The notes: generated by a model from the sequence alone, not told the origin. Positions 1 to 8,877 are shown, counted from the first letter of the stretch. The stretch: DNA of 64,000 bases from an uncultured Muribaculaceae bacterium (GCA_947174635.1 CAMWJS010000001.1:1-64000), one strand, 5' to 3'. Translations and numbers: made by a program.

Positions 1-63
1 TTCAATTCGTTATCCCAATCAATCGCGTCCGTTTCTTACCAAGAAACGGATAGCGGTACGTAA
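1..63. repeat. Left arm of a 63-bp inverted repeat (partner 8756-8818) containing recombination-like site A
   Basis: The first 63 bases are the reverse complement of 8756-8818 with two mismatches (positions 56 and 60). The repeat covers the 21-bp core at 29-49, the gene-side flank (1-28) and a short piece of the other flank. Because 8791-8818 is the leader of the rightward SusC gene, the flank at 1-28 is best read as the leader of another leftward SusC-type gene beyond the window. The repeat may continue past the window edge. Confidence 0.85.
29..49 (+). repeat. Recombination-like site A (21 bp)
   Basis: Two 9-bp arms, CCGTTTCTT and AAGAAACGG, flank an asymmetric centre ACC, which gives the site a direction. 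It is identical to the site at 8274-8294 in the same orientation, and to 8770-8790 in the opposite orientation. Such an arm-centre-arm design is typical of sites used by tyrosine or serine recombinases in Bacteroidales phase variation. The function is inferred. Confidence 0.75.
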
Positions 64-372
64 ACCTTTGTCATTCAATTGCTTAGTTGATGAAATGTGT
101 GCGTTTTTCAACAAAAGATAACTTTGGGCCGGATTTTAGCGGGTCGCGTTGCTGCCGATTGTTGCTCATCCGCAAAGTAAGTTGCTTGATTATAGGTGGA
201 TAGCGGCTTGTGCGTATGAAAATATTGACGGCCGGTCCCTTGTAATCGGAACCGGCCGTCGGTTGTTTTATTTTATGCGGCAACTGCTACGTTTTGTTGC
301 CGTATTGCATATTTATGCACGTATGTTTATGCAATTTTGAGAAGTTCTCTTAGATGACACAGTTTCTGTTTC
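64..372. other. Non-coding gap between site A and the protease gene
   Basis: No convincing gene. It contains the hairpin at 227-260. A near-promoter TATCTTTTG can be read leftward around 113-121, but it departs from the TAnnTTTG form and has no clear upstream TTG, so I see no good promoter that would serve the predicted SusC gene to the left. Confidence 0.6.
227..260 (-). terminator. Hairpin downstream of left protease gene
   Basis: Perfect 10-bp arms GACGGCCGGT (227-236) and ACCGGCCGTC (251-260), extendable by three more pairs. It lies about 110 nt beyond the stop of the leftward protease gene. T-rich sequence follows on the plus strand and a shorter AATATTTT run on the minus strand, so it may work in both directions. 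Confidence 0.6.
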
Positions 373-2544
373 TTACTTCACTGCAATCTTGGCGGTGTGG
401 CGCTGAGTGTTTCCTTCTGCTGCAAGGATATATACGCCCGGATGAAGCGACGAAGTGTCGACATCGACAGTGTTTCCGTTGGCGGAAGCGATGAAAACTG
501 TGCGGCCCGCTGTATCATGAATTGTAACTGTGAGGTGCGATTCGCCGGCAACATATACGTTATAGCCTCCATCGGCGGGGGTGAGTATGAAATTACGCTC
601 ATCATCGGCGAAGATAGATCCGACGCTTGCTTTGTCGTCGAGCACTTTTTTTATTCCTGCAAGCGCATCAATCTTGCCGGCGCCCCATTGCTTGATTGTG
701 AGCGGGTCGGTAGCTGACGGTTTTTCTGATGTTGACTTGAATATTTCGATAATACGGTCGGCGGTAAGGGTGGGGTCGGCTTCAAGCCACAATGCTATTA
801 CTCCTGACACAAACGGGCATGCCATCGATGTGCCCTGCATCTCGCCCCAGTAGCTGGTTGCTCCTGATGCCGGCACTACTTTGGCCGTTGTGGCATTATT
901 GATTGAAGATGACGACAGGTTTGATGTATAATATCTGTTGAGCGAGGAGATTATAGCGGCGCCGGGTGCGCATACGTGGGGCAGCGAGACTCCCTGATAG
1001 GTTGATCCGTAGGATGAGAACGGGCTGAGTGCGTTGACTTTGAAACTGTTGTTGAACGCATAGCCGCCGGCAAATGTGGGCCACGTTGTACGGCTGTTGT
1101 ATGAGCCTACGGCGATGACTCCTTGGGCGCAGGCAAGTCCGTTGATGGTGCCGTCGTTGGTGCCGTCGGAGAATCCGGAAATGCGGTTGGATGTAAATGA
1201 GGTGGAGAAATCACCAAATCCGTAGACATATACTTCCTGTCCGGGTTTGCCTTCAATGACCAGTGCAACGCTGTTTTTGTTCGTTCCGGGCTGGAATGTG
1301 CCTGAGACCAGTACGTGGTAGCGGTTGTTGAGCCTGTCGACTTCCGACGACAGGTAGCATGCACCGGTCATCGATGATGTGAATGACGAGTTGGCTGTTT
1401 CAAACTGTCCGGCGTCGGTGACGGTTGCCACCGGTGTGAACTTGCGGGTAAGCGAGGTGTAGAAACCTATTGAAACTGTCACGGGTTCGGTGCCGTTGGT
1501 CCAGATGTCGATGCCTGAAGATTTGCCGTCGACGATGATTGTTTTCAGTTCGGTGTCCCCCTCGGTGAATTTCTTGCCGACAAACATGTCGTAGTCGCCC
1601 TCGTTGCCGGCTGCGATGCATATCACGGCATCTTTGGCGTATTTCGCTATGTTCTGTTCGAGCGAGCCGGAGCCGTCGTGCGCGCCGTTGTTGGAGCCGA
1701 GCGACAGATTGACCACGGCCGGCATGCCGGAGGCTTTGGCATAGTCTACGATGGCTTTCACTCCTTTGAGGATGTTGGCGTTGGTAAACGAGCCTGAGCA
1801 CATGACGATGTCCGAGCCGGTGGCTACTCCGTAATATGGCATATCGCCGGTGGCGCTTTGTGCGAAGCGGTCGGTGCTGCTGTTCATGAAGGTGTATTCG
1901 CTGTTTCCGGTGTATGAACCGGCCATGATGCCTGCCACGTGGGTGCCGTGGCTCTCGCTGCTGTCATCGGTGGTGAATCTCTTTACGGACATTGATGTCG
2001 TGGCACTGATGTTTCGATTGAAATCAAATGCCTGTTTTACGCGGTTTGTGCCGTTGGCGTCGGTGAAGTTGATGTGGTTGGGGTCGATGCCCTGGTCCAT
2101 AAGTCCGGTGACCACGCCTTTTCCTGTATACGAAGTGGTGGTACCGCCATGCTCGACACCACTCTGCACTTCGGTCACATTGCCTGATGGACGGGCGAAG
2201 TCCATCATTGCCCTATAGTTGTTGCCGAACTCGACGTAGTAAACGCAGTCACATTCGGCAAACGCCTCGATGCGGTCGGCCGGTATTGTCGCTGTCACCA
2301 CATTTTCAAATATTTCAGTGACATCCTCGGCGCCGAACCGGTCAAATATCTCTCTGTCCCAGCCCTCGTTGAGCGTTACGATTGCATCAATCATTGCCGG
2401 CTTCGCATCCGAGCCTTTTGTCGAGGCAGCGGAGTTGATTTCACGCAGTTCTGCTTTACCGGCCAGATTAATCTTGCCCTGAGCCAATCCTGAGAGCGCA
2501 GACAGAGAAACTGCTGATATTAAAAATAATCTTATACGGTACAT
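373..2544 (-). CDS. Secreted S8 (subtilisin) serine protease with C-terminal sorting-like domain
   Basis: This 723-residue protein has an N-terminal signal peptide (about 1-22). A prodomain-like stretch follows, then a subtilisin domain with Asp150 (LMDQGID), His199 (SHGTHVAG), an Asn of the oxyanion hole near 314 (AAGNEG) and Ser573 (GTSMACPF). The last 65-70 residues (AGRT...GVYIL...AKIAVK) resemble type A sorting domains of the type IX secretion system. It is the last gene of the left SusC/SusD operon, separated from the lipoprotein gene by a terminator-like hairpin. It presumably cleaves extracellular protein so that peptides can be taken up by SusC/SusD; this role is inferred from context. 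A paralogue lies at 14516-16783. Catalytic residues are intact. Confidence 0.9.
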   Translation of the reverse strand: MYRIRLFLISAVSLSALSGLAQGKINLAGKAELREINSAASTKGSDAKPAMIDAIVTLNEGWDREIFDRFGAEDVTEIFENVVTATIPADRIEAFAECDCVYYVEFGNNYRAMMDFARPSGNVTEVQSGVEHGGTTTSYTGKGVVTGLMDQGIDPNHINFTDANGTNRVKQAFDFNRNISATTSMSVKRFTTDDSSESHGTHVAGIMAGSYTGNSEYTFMNSSTDRFAQSATGDMPYYGVATGSDIVMCSGSFTNANILKGVKAIVDYAKASGMPAVVNLSLGSNNGAHDGSGSLEQNIAKYAKDAVICIAAGNEGDYDMFVGKKFTEGDTELKTIIVDGKSSGIDIWTNGTEPVTVSIGFYTSLTRKFTPVATVTDAGQFETANSSFTSSMTGACYLSSEVDRLNNRYHVLVSGTFQPGTNKNSVALVIEGKPGQEVYVYGFGDFSTSFTSNRISGFSDGTNDGTINGLACAQGVIAVGSYNSRTTWPTFAGGYAFNNSFKVNALSPFSSYGSTYQGVSLPHVCAPGAAIISSLNRYYTSNLSSSSINNATTAKVVPASGATSYWGEMQGTSMACPFVSGVIALWLEADPTLTADRIIEIFKSTSEKPSATDPLTIKQWGAGKIDALAGIKKVLDDKASVGSIFADDERNFILTPADGGYNVYVAGESHLTVTIHDTAGRTVFIASANGNTVDVDTSSLHPGVYILAAEGNTQRHTAKIAVK

Positions 2545-2579
2545 TTTTACAATATTTTATTTCAAACAACAGGTCTTAT

Positions 2580-2623
2580 TAAAAAGATAAAACAGGGGGC
2601 ATTAACAGCGGTTAATACCCCCC
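2580..2623 (-). terminator. Hairpin terminator between lipoprotein and protease genes (left operon)
   Basis: On the minus strand a GC-rich stem (2595-2623, one C/A mismatch, loop around 2607) is followed by a U-rich run read from 2594 down to 2580. It lies just after the lipoprotein stop. It could end most transcripts and lower protease expression relative to susCD. A hairpin in the same place occurs in the right operon. Confidence 0.65.
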
Positions 2624-2651
2624 GGAAAGTATATGACTTCTCTGGCAATGA

Positions 2652-3566
2652 TTAATTGCGCATGAAATTCATGGCCGAGAACTGGTCGTACATCATCATT
2701 CCGGCACTGAATGAAACGAGTATGCCGAAGTTGTATTCAGGATCCTGGATGTACTGTCCCGATTTCAGGTCGAAGCCGAACTTGAGCATGAAATCGTAGG
2801 CGGCGGTGGTGTAGGAGTTGCCGCTGACGGGATAGAGCAATTCTTTGCCAAGGCCATAGGTAGGATGGGTCATCTGGCCCAGAGTCTGGCCTGAAGGTAT
2901 CGAAAGGAAGATTTCCTGAGTCACGCCGTCGATGCTGAATGTTGCGCTGGTCTGCATGCCGGTGGCGGGGAAGTCGACGAGTGTCACGTCTTTTCCGTAT
3001 CCGGCGGCACCTTCCTCAGCTGTAACAATTACAAACGACTGGCCGACCGGACCATCGTATGTCGATTCCATCACGGCATCCCAGGCTCCTGCGAGACCTG
3101 AATAGTAGACCGGGATGAGACCTTCGTTGTCGACAAGAGTGACAACGGTGTTGTTCTGCGCTCCGACTGTGGCACCTTTCACGTCGACAATCTTGACCTC
3201 AAACGAGCGGTCGTTGTTGATATCGTCGTTGCCTTTCGGATAATACTGGAACATGCCTGAAGTCTCGCCTGCGGGAATGTTGATAGTGTACGATGTGAAC
3301 ACGTAGTTGACATCAGCCTCCGCGGGCTCTTCGCCATAAGGCATTACCTCGATTGTGACTTGAACCGGGCCGTTGGTTTTGCCATTGACCACAACAGGGA
3401 TATAGTTGTATGATGTGGAAGAGGCCTGGTCCTCTGAAACGCGTATGGTAGCTTCAGCAAGTTCTACTGTCACGTCTTTGTCGGTGTTGAACGTGTTGTC
3501 ATCATCGGAGCACGATGTGACCGCCAGAGCACCAAGCGACAATAATGCAAAATATTTAAATTTCAT
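2652..3566 (-). CDS. Calx-beta-like surface lipoprotein
   Basis: A 304-residue lipoprotein: signal peptide, then Cys19 in VTSC followed by an acidic SDDD that resembles Bacteroidetes surface-export signals. Residues about 30-150 look like a Calx-beta fold (alternating strands, phrases such as VTLVDNEG). The rest is unassigned and ends with FSAMNFMRN. It follows susD by 19 nt and is the third gene of the operon, the place where auxiliary surface-exposed binding lipoproteins of Sus-like systems are often found. The paralogous operon has an equivalent protein of similar length (297 residues). Substrate unknown. Confidence 0.8.
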   Translation of the reverse strand: MKFKYFALLSLGALAVTSCSDDDNTFNTDKDVTVELAEATIRVSEDQASSTSYNYIPVVVNGKTNGPVQVTIEVMPYGEEPAEADVNYVFTSYTINIPAGETSGMFQYYPKGNDDINNDRSFEVKIVDVKGATVGAQNNTVVTLVDNEGLIPVYYSGLAGAWDAVMESTYDGPVGQSFVIVTAEEGAAGYGKDVTLVDFPATGMQTSATFSIDGVTQEIFLSIPSGQTLGQMTHPTYGLGKELLYPVSGNSYTTAAYDFMLKFGFDLKSGQYIQDPEYNFGILVSFSAGMMMYDQFSAMNFMRN

Positions 3567-3585
3567 AACTTTATCGTTTTAATAT

Positions 3586-5172
3586 TTAATAACCGTAACC
3601 GGGATTTTGCTGGCCCTTGAGATGGGGGTTGATATCCATTTCAGCCTGAGGAATAGCCCAGACAAAGCGGAAATCGTCGTTGGTGTATACGACGTTGAGG
3701 CCGTTGATTGAGCGTGTCTGTGCGACATCGGGGTTGAGAGTGTAAGGCTGGTTGCGGTCGAAGCCCTGCTGCCAGCGGCGGAGGTCGCTGAGACGGAAAC
3801 CTTCACCCATAAGCTCTTTCGAGCGCTCGCTGCGGATGAACGCGAGGAGTTCCGATCCTGTCAGAGTTATTTCAGGCTGGTCGGCCGGCGAAATCATACG
3901 GGCTTTTACCAGCGCATTGATTGCTTTCTGAGCCTCGGTCTGCTTGCCCGACAATATGCCTGCCTCGGCAAGGATGAGATACTGCTCGCTCAGACGGAAG
4001 GGCTTCGGAGTGTTGTCATACATAGGTGTGCCGGTGTCGAGCAAGGGATTGCCGGGATATTTCTGGAACACGTAGGTTTTTGACTGACCGCCTTCCACAT
4101 TGAGCACGTAAGGCTCGCCACCGAGGAATGCCACGAAACGCACGTCGTTGATATAACCCTCCGAATCCTCATATTCGATGAGGCTGTAGACCGATTCCTG
4201 AGTAGGAATATAGTCGCACTGCGCGGGGTCTGCCCACCAGTAATTGTAGCCCTGGCAGGTAGAGAACGACTGCTGGTTGCTGATTTCTTTAGCATCGACG
4301 TATGGCGCGAAGATAAGCTCGTCGACATTCGCGTCATGCCACATGTTCACGTAGCCTTCCAGTGTGGCGAGCTTGTATGCGGTGTTGCCGATTACATACT
4401 GTGATTTCTCCATTGCAGCTGTGTAGTCACCGATTGCGAGAGCCATACGGGCCTGAAGAGCGGCTACGGCATACGATGACAGATATTCGGCTCCTGCCAC
4501 GCACATTCCGGCGCTTACGGTTGTCTCATATTCTACCAGACCGTCAAATGCGTCTTTCAGATCCTGTTCGATGAATTCGATTGAAGCCTTGAGCGACGAA
4601 CGTCCGGGATACTTTGAAGTGTCGCCGGTAGGCTCGTAGAAAGTCACAATCTGCAGACCGAGTGAATTCTCAGCGTTGGTCTGAGCATCGTTGGTGTTGC
4701 AATAGTGGTCGAGAAGATAGAAGTAGGCGTAGGCTCTTGTGAACTTTGTCTCAGCGATATATTTGCGCAGCTCGCGGGCCTGCGACTCATTTACCTTACC
4801 TAAGAGTTCCTCACACTTGGGAAGCAGGTAGTTGCATCGCGAAATCACCGAGTAGCACGACTGGTAGGGACTTGAAAACTCGGAATTTGATGAATTGAGG
4901 AAGCCGTTGGCGATGTTGCCGCCGCGGCCGCCATTGTTCGACATGCCGATGAACTGGTCGAGCTGAAGCTCGGTATTGTACACCCATGCGCCTACCGACA
5001 TACTGCGAAGGTTGGAGTAGACCACATTGTTTCGCATGTTTGTCGCATATTCAAAATTAAGCGGTTCGGTGTCGTCGATCACACCCTGCTGCACGGTATC
5101 CATGTCGCATGACGACAGCATTACCGCAGCACCCGCAATTATCGATAAATATTTCTTTTTCATAATAATCAT
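3586..5172 (-). CDS. SusD/RagB-family substrate-binding lipoprotein
   Basis: 528 residues with a lipoprotein signal (Cys22 in LSSC; a start at the second Met, 5163, would give Cys19). The body is TPR-rich and SusD-like, with family signatures such as FRLSEQYLILAEAG and RSERSKELMGEGFRLSDLRRW near the C-terminus and the ending AIPQAEMDINPHLKGQQNPGY. SusD proteins cap SusC at the cell surface and deliver ligand. It lies 8 nt after susC. The protease in the operon suggests peptide ligands, as in RagAB of Porphyromonas, but the ligand cannot be read from sequence. Confidence 0.93.
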   Translation of the reverse strand: MIIMKKKYLSIIAGAAVMLSSCDMDTVQQGVIDDTEPLNFEYATNMRNNVVYSNLRSMSVGAWVYNTELQLDQFIGMSNNGGRGGNIANGFLNSSNSEFSSPYQSCYSVISRCNYLLPKCEELLGKVNESQARELRKYIAETKFTRAYAYFYLLDHYCNTNDAQTNAENSLGLQIVTFYEPTGDTSKYPGRSSLKASIEFIEQDLKDAFDGLVEYETTVSAGMCVAGAEYLSSYAVAALQARMALAIGDYTAAMEKSQYVIGNTAYKLATLEGYVNMWHDANVDELIFAPYVDAKEISNQQSFSTCQGYNYWWADPAQCDYIPTQESVYSLIEYEDSEGYINDVRFVAFLGGEPYVLNVEGGQSKTYVFQKYPGNPLLDTGTPMYDNTPKPFRLSEQYLILAEAGILSGKQTEAQKAINALVKARMISPADQPEITLTGSELLAFIRSERSKELMGEGFRLSDLRRWQQGFDRNQPYTLNPDVAQTRSINGLNVVYTNDDFRFVWAIPQAEMDINPHLKGQQNPGYGY

Positions 5173-5180
5173 CTCAAAAT

Positions 5181-8100
5181 TTAGAATGAAACTTCTACAC
5201 CAAACTCATATTGGCGGGTATTGGGATATTGCAGACGCACACCGTTGCCAACATACTCGGGGTCGATGCCGGTGAACTCATCTGAAGTGAACGTCAGAAG
5301 GTTACGTCCGGTAAAGCGGAAAGTGACATCGCTCATGTCGACCTTCTTGAGCCAGTTTTTGGGAAGGTTGTAGCTGACAGTGAGGTTTTTCATACGCAGG
5401 TATGAAGAGTTCTCAAGATAACGTGTATCGCCCTGGATTGCCTCAGTGATGGCAGGCATCGAGCCGTTGGGGTTGTTGGGAGTCCAGGTGTCAAGCATCT
5501 TGACGCTCTGGTTGCCCTGGGTGAACGACAGGTTCGATGCGAGCTGCTGGTAAGCCCAGTTGTAGATATACTTGTCGGCAGCCCAAGTGAAATCAGCGCG
5601 GAGCGCAAGACCTTTCCATGAAGCATTGATGCCGAAGCCGCCGGTCCATGACGGACGCCATGCCTTGCCGAGGTTGACAGCATCGTCGGCGTTGTACACC
5701 TTGGTGAGGTTGCCGTTCTTGTCATACCACATACACTTACCGTCGCGCTTGTCAACACCTGCATAGCGCACTGAGTTGAGCTGGAAGGGGTTTTCACCTA
5801 CCACATACACAAGGCCGTAGTTGTCAAGACGGTATTCGTTCTGGCCGTTGAAAAGTTCAACAACCTCAGCGTGGTTGTAGTTGAAGTTCACTTTCACGCC
5901 TACGTTCCAGTCTTTGTCGCGGTAGATGTCAGAACCGATTTCGAAGTCGACACCCGAGTTGCGGAGCGAACCTACGTTGGTGATGTTTGACGACCAGCCG
6001 GTAGTGTAGCTGTAGGGAACGTCGAGGATAAGATCCTTGGTATCCTTGATATAATAGTCGACCGTACCGTAGAGGCGGCGGTTGAACAAGCTGTAGTTGA
6101 TGCCGGCGCTGAACTGCTGGATTGTCTCCCAGGTCAGGTCGGGATTCGAAGCCGATGCGATACCCATCGTGGGCTGGCCGTTATATGTCAGACCCGTGCC
6201 CAGAGCGCCGTGCCACTCGAAGTCACCCAGACCGGAATAGTTACCTGCAGTACCGAAGTTGGCACGTACCTGAAGGGCGTCGATCCATGTGACGGGGCTG
6301 AGGAATGACTCGTTCTTGGCATTCCACATCAGACCCAGGGCATAGAATGTGGCCCAGCGGTGCTGGGGCGCAAACTTGGAGCAGCCGTCGCGACGTATGG
6401 CACCATTGAAATAGTAGCGCTCGCCAAAGTTATAGTCAGCGTTGAGGAAGTAAGAATTCACAACATATTCACCCATCGCACGCGATATATTGTCCATCGT
6501 CACAGTCGTACCGTTAGTGATGAGCATGAGGTCGTTTGAGGGCTGACCTTCAGTTGACACACCGAAAGAGTTCGTACGGTTGATGATTGATTCCTGGCCG
6601 AGGAGCACAGTGAAATCGTGATTGTCGGCAATCTTGGAAGAGTATTCGGCAGTGTTGGTGTAAGTGAACTGGTAGAGACGGCCGAACGACTCGCCTGCCA
6701 GACGGTTCGTGTACTGGCCGAAATTGGTGTGGCCACCCATCGGAAGGTCATAATCCTCGGTTGCATTCCACTTCGTCGAACTGCGGCTGTCGTAGGCGTA
6801 TGCAGCCTGCTGGGCGCGGAGCACGAGACCCTTTATCGGACGAAGCTCCTCAAAGAGTGAAGCATTGATGGTAATCTGGTTCGCGCTTCCGGTATTGAGA
6901 GCCGACACGAAGTTGGCATTGGGCTGTCCGCCTAATGAATACTTGAGCCAGTTGGCTTTTTCGCCGAAATTGATATTGCCCGACTCGTCGATTGAATAGA
7001 GATACGGAGACTCGTAGGGAAGAGCATAGTAAGCCTGGAAGATAGGACCGTTGGTGTAGAAATTGCCGGCCTTGGAAGCAGTCGAGTTGGTCTCATACTT
7101 CTCGTAAGCGATGTTGCCGCTGAATCCAACGCGGAGCCAGGGCTTGACATCAGAGTTGATGCTTGCGCGGAGAGTCTCGCGGCGCAGACCCGATTTGGCG
7201 ATAAGACCATCCTGGTCAAAGTGACCCAGCGAAAGGAAATAATTCGACTTCTCGCTGCCTCCACGCACTGCGGCTTCCATCGAGTAGGTAAGAGCGTTTG
7301 ACTTGATCATCTCGTCGCGCCAGTCAGTGTCGATGCCATATTTGGTGATAAGGTCACGCTGTATGCCTGAGAGAGCGGGCGAACCGAAAGCCTCCGTCAT
7401 GTCGTCGCGGAATTTCAGATACTGCTGCGAGTTCATCATCTCGATACCGCTTTCCACGGGAGCTGACCAACCCACCGACGCACGAATTGTCACTTTTCCC
7501 TCTTCGCCGAATTTACCTCTCTTGGAAGTGATGACGATGACACCGTTACCCGCACGCGAACCATAGATTGCAGTCGACGCAGCGTCCTTGAGCACCGTGA
7601 TGCTCTCGATGTCATTGGGGTTGAGCGAAGTGAACACAGCCGACGAAACAGGCGCACCGTCAAGAATGAACAACGGAGTCACACTGAAATTCAGCGAACT
7701 GTAACCACGGATATTGATATTGGCAGGAGCCGATGCAGGCTCACCGGTGTTGGAGAAGATACCGAGACCGGGAACCGCACCCTGAAGAGCATCTACGAAG
7801 CTTGCTGCCGGAGTATTCTCGATTTGAGCCGAACCGACCACTGCAGCCGCACCGACAAACGAACCGAGCTTCTTGGCAGTACCATAACCGGTCACCACCA
7901 CCTCGTCAAGAGAGTTTTCGTTGGGCTGAAGACGGACAACCATGCCGTCGGCAGCAGGAACACTCTGCATAACATAGCCCAGGTATGAAACCTTGAGAAT
8001 AGCGCCCGGCTGAACACGGATGGAAAACTCACCATCAATGTTAGTAATTTCGCCTTGTCCATTCTCTGCGACAACAGAGGCACCGATCAGAGCCTCGCCG

Positions 8101-8201
8101 TCACTTGCTGAAATAACCGTACCCTTGATGACTCCGTTCTGGGCCATTGCCGTGACGGATGTCAGGATGACAGTCATTAGAAAAATAAACAGTTTTTTCA
8201 T
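5181..8201 (-). CDS. SusC/RagA-family TonB-dependent outer-membrane transporter (left copy)
   Basis: 1006 residues. Signal peptide (1-20, ending AMAQ), a carboxypeptidase-regulatory-like domain (about 22-92), a TonB-box-like region (DEVVVTGYGT), plug domain with the SusC signature NPNDIESITVLKDAASTAIY, and a long beta-barrel ending in VEVSF with the terminal aromatic residue used for barrel assembly. It imports large nutrients across the outer membrane using TonB energy. First gene of the left operon. A promoter at 8307-8314 points at it through site B, so it is predicted ON in this orientation. The first 56 nt of shared leader plus start codons (8187-8242) are identical to those of the right SusC gene. 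Confidence 0.95.
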   Translation of the reverse strand: MKKLFIFLMTVILTSVTAMAQNGVIKGTVISASDGEALIGASVVAENGQGEITNIDGEFSIRVQPGAILKVSYLGYVMQSVPAADGMVVRLQPNENSLDEVVVTGYGTAKKLGSFVGAAAVVGSAQIENTPAASFVDALQGAVPGLGIFSNTGEPASAPANINIRGYSSLNFSVTPLFILDGAPVSSAVFTSLNPNDIESITVLKDAASTAIYGSRAGNGVIVITSKRGKFGEEGKVTIRASVGWSAPVESGIEMMNSQQYLKFRDDMTEAFGSPALSGIQRDLITKYGIDTDWRDEMIKSNALTYSMEAAVRGGSEKSNYFLSLGHFDQDGLIAKSGLRRETLRASINSDVKPWLRVGFSGNIAYEKYETNSTASKAGNFYTNGPIFQAYYALPYESPYLYSIDESGNINFGEKANWLKYSLGGQPNANFVSALNTGSANQITINASLFEELRPIKGLVLRAQQAAYAYDSRSSTKWNATEDYDLPMGGHTNFGQYTNRLAGESFGRLYQFTYTNTAEYSSKIADNHDFTVLLGQESIINRTNSFGVSTEGQPSNDLMLITNGTTVTMDNISRAMGEYVVNSYFLNADYNFGERYYFNGAIRRDGCSKFAPQHRWATFYALGLMWNAKNESFLSPVTWIDALQVRANFGTAGNYSGLGDFEWHGALGTGLTYNGQPTMGIASASNPDLTWETIQQFSAGINYSLFNRRLYGTVDYYIKDTKDLILDVPYSYTTGWSSNITNVGSLRNSGVDFEIGSDIYRDKDWNVGVKVNFNYNHAEVVELFNGQNEYRLDNYGLVYVVGENPFQLNSVRYAGVDKRDGKCMWYDKNGNLTKVYNADDAVNLGKAWRPSWTGGFGINASWKGLALRADFTWAADKYIYNWAYQQLASNLSFTQGNQSVKMLDTWTPNNPNGSMPAITEAIQGDTRYLENSSYLRMKNLTVSYNLPKNWLKKVDMSDVTFRFTGRNLLTFTSDEFTGIDPEYVGNGVRLQYPNTRQYEFGVEVSF

Positions 8202-8242
8202 ACTAAGTAATTAATTAGACAATAAAATATAATAATGATTTG
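8187..8242 (-). repeat. 56-nt leader/start block identical in both SusC genes (left copy)
   Basis: From 41 nt upstream of the ATG through the fifth codon (MKKLF), this block is identical to 8822-8877 on the other strand. The 31 nt between the block and the recombination-like site differ completely between the two genes but have the same length. Both genes would therefore get the same ribosome-binding region whichever one is connected to the promoter. Confidence 0.9.
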
Positions 8243-8273
8243 TGTATCAAACAATTACTATTTATACCCCATT

Positions 8274-8294
8274 CCGTTTCTTACCAAGAAACGG
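8274..8294 (+). repeat. Recombination-like site B (21 bp)
   Basis: Identical to site A (29-49) with the centre reading ACC. It is the left boundary of the putative invertible segment. In the transcript from the leftward promoter it would form a 9-bp hairpin near the 5' end. Confidence 0.8.
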
Positions 8295-8306
8295 ACAGAT
8301 AGTTCG

Positions 8307-8340
8307 CAAAGATAGCAAAAATGTCTGAATTTTAAACAAA
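8307..8340 (-). promoter_or_regulatory. Leftward Bacteroidetes-type promoter inside the invertible segment
   Basis: On the minus strand TATCTTTG (8314-8307) matches the -7 element TAnnTTTG. A TTTG lies 22 nt upstream (8340-8337), slightly further than the usual 19-21. Transcription should start near 8300, just before site B, and run into the left SusC gene. Confidence 0.7.
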
Positions 8341-8755
8341 TGTAAGGATATTTTTTTAGGCATTAACATTTTGATAATTTATTCGCAAATATTGAATTTT
8401 TTAATATTTTTTTTGTAATGTTTTGATAATCAAACGTTAAAAAATGCCGATTATACCGATTTTATTCATTTTGCATATATATTTTTTATTTGAATTTTTA
8501 TTTAAATATGTAATTATTTCAAAACAATTACTGACGTATTAAAATTAATATTACTCTTTTTATAAAAGACCGCTCTGATGGCTTGATTTCGGAGAAGTGA
8601 GGTTTTGGGGATGTTTTTGGTGCTGATGGCGATGAGGTATGTCTTATTATATATAATGTGTTTTTTTATTATGTGGAGTGATGTAATGGCAGCTGTAGGG
8701 CGGATACGCTTTTGAGAGAGTTTAATAATCGCATAACATACTAAGTGACAGATGC

Positions 8756-8818
8756 TTAGGTATCGCTATCCGTTTCTTGGTAAGAAACGGACGCGATTGA
8801 TTGGGATAACGAATTGAA
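8756..8818. repeat. Right arm of the 63-bp inverted repeat (partner 1-63)
   Basis: Reverse complement of 1-63 with two mismatches. It includes site C plus 28 nt of leader on the SusC side and 14 nt on the inner side. The pair could recombine to invert about 8.8 kb carrying the whole left operon. Confidence 0.85.
8770..8790 (-). repeat. Recombination-like site C (21 bp, inverted relative to A and B)
   Basis: Same 9-bp arms with the centre reading GGT on the plus strand, that is, the reverse complement of sites A and B. It is the right boundary of the putative invertible segment and the core of the 63-bp inverted repeat shared with the window's left edge. Confidence 0.8.
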
Positions 8819-8821
8819 TAT

Positions 8822-8877
8822 CAAATCATTATTATATTTTATTGTCTAATTAATTACTTAGTATGAAAAAACTGTTT
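8822..8877 (+). repeat. 56-nt leader/start block identical in both SusC genes (right copy)
   Basis: Identical to the reverse complement of 8187-8242, running from 41 nt before the ATG to codon 5. It fixes the start of the right SusC gene at 8863 by comparison. Confidence 0.9.

Larger units (their letters stand above)
8274..8790. promoter_or_regulatory. Putative invertible promoter segment between divergent SusC/SusD operons
   Basis: The segment is bounded by 21-bp sites in inverted orientation (8274-8294 and 8770-8790) enclosing 475 bp of AT-rich, gene-free DNA. The only good promoter match inside lies 12 nt from the left site and points left. The right end has no TAnnTTTG match aimed right. 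Inversion would place the same promoter at the same distance from the right SusC gene. The architecture matches known Bacteroidales invertible promoters, but here it would switch between two operons. Inversion itself is inferred. Confidence 0.75.

Noticed and set aside
8640..8760. Rightward promoter for the right SusC gene inside the segment
   Set aside because: The best candidate, TACGCTTTTG, has the wrong internal spacing for TAnnTTTG and no upstream TTG at 19-21 nt.
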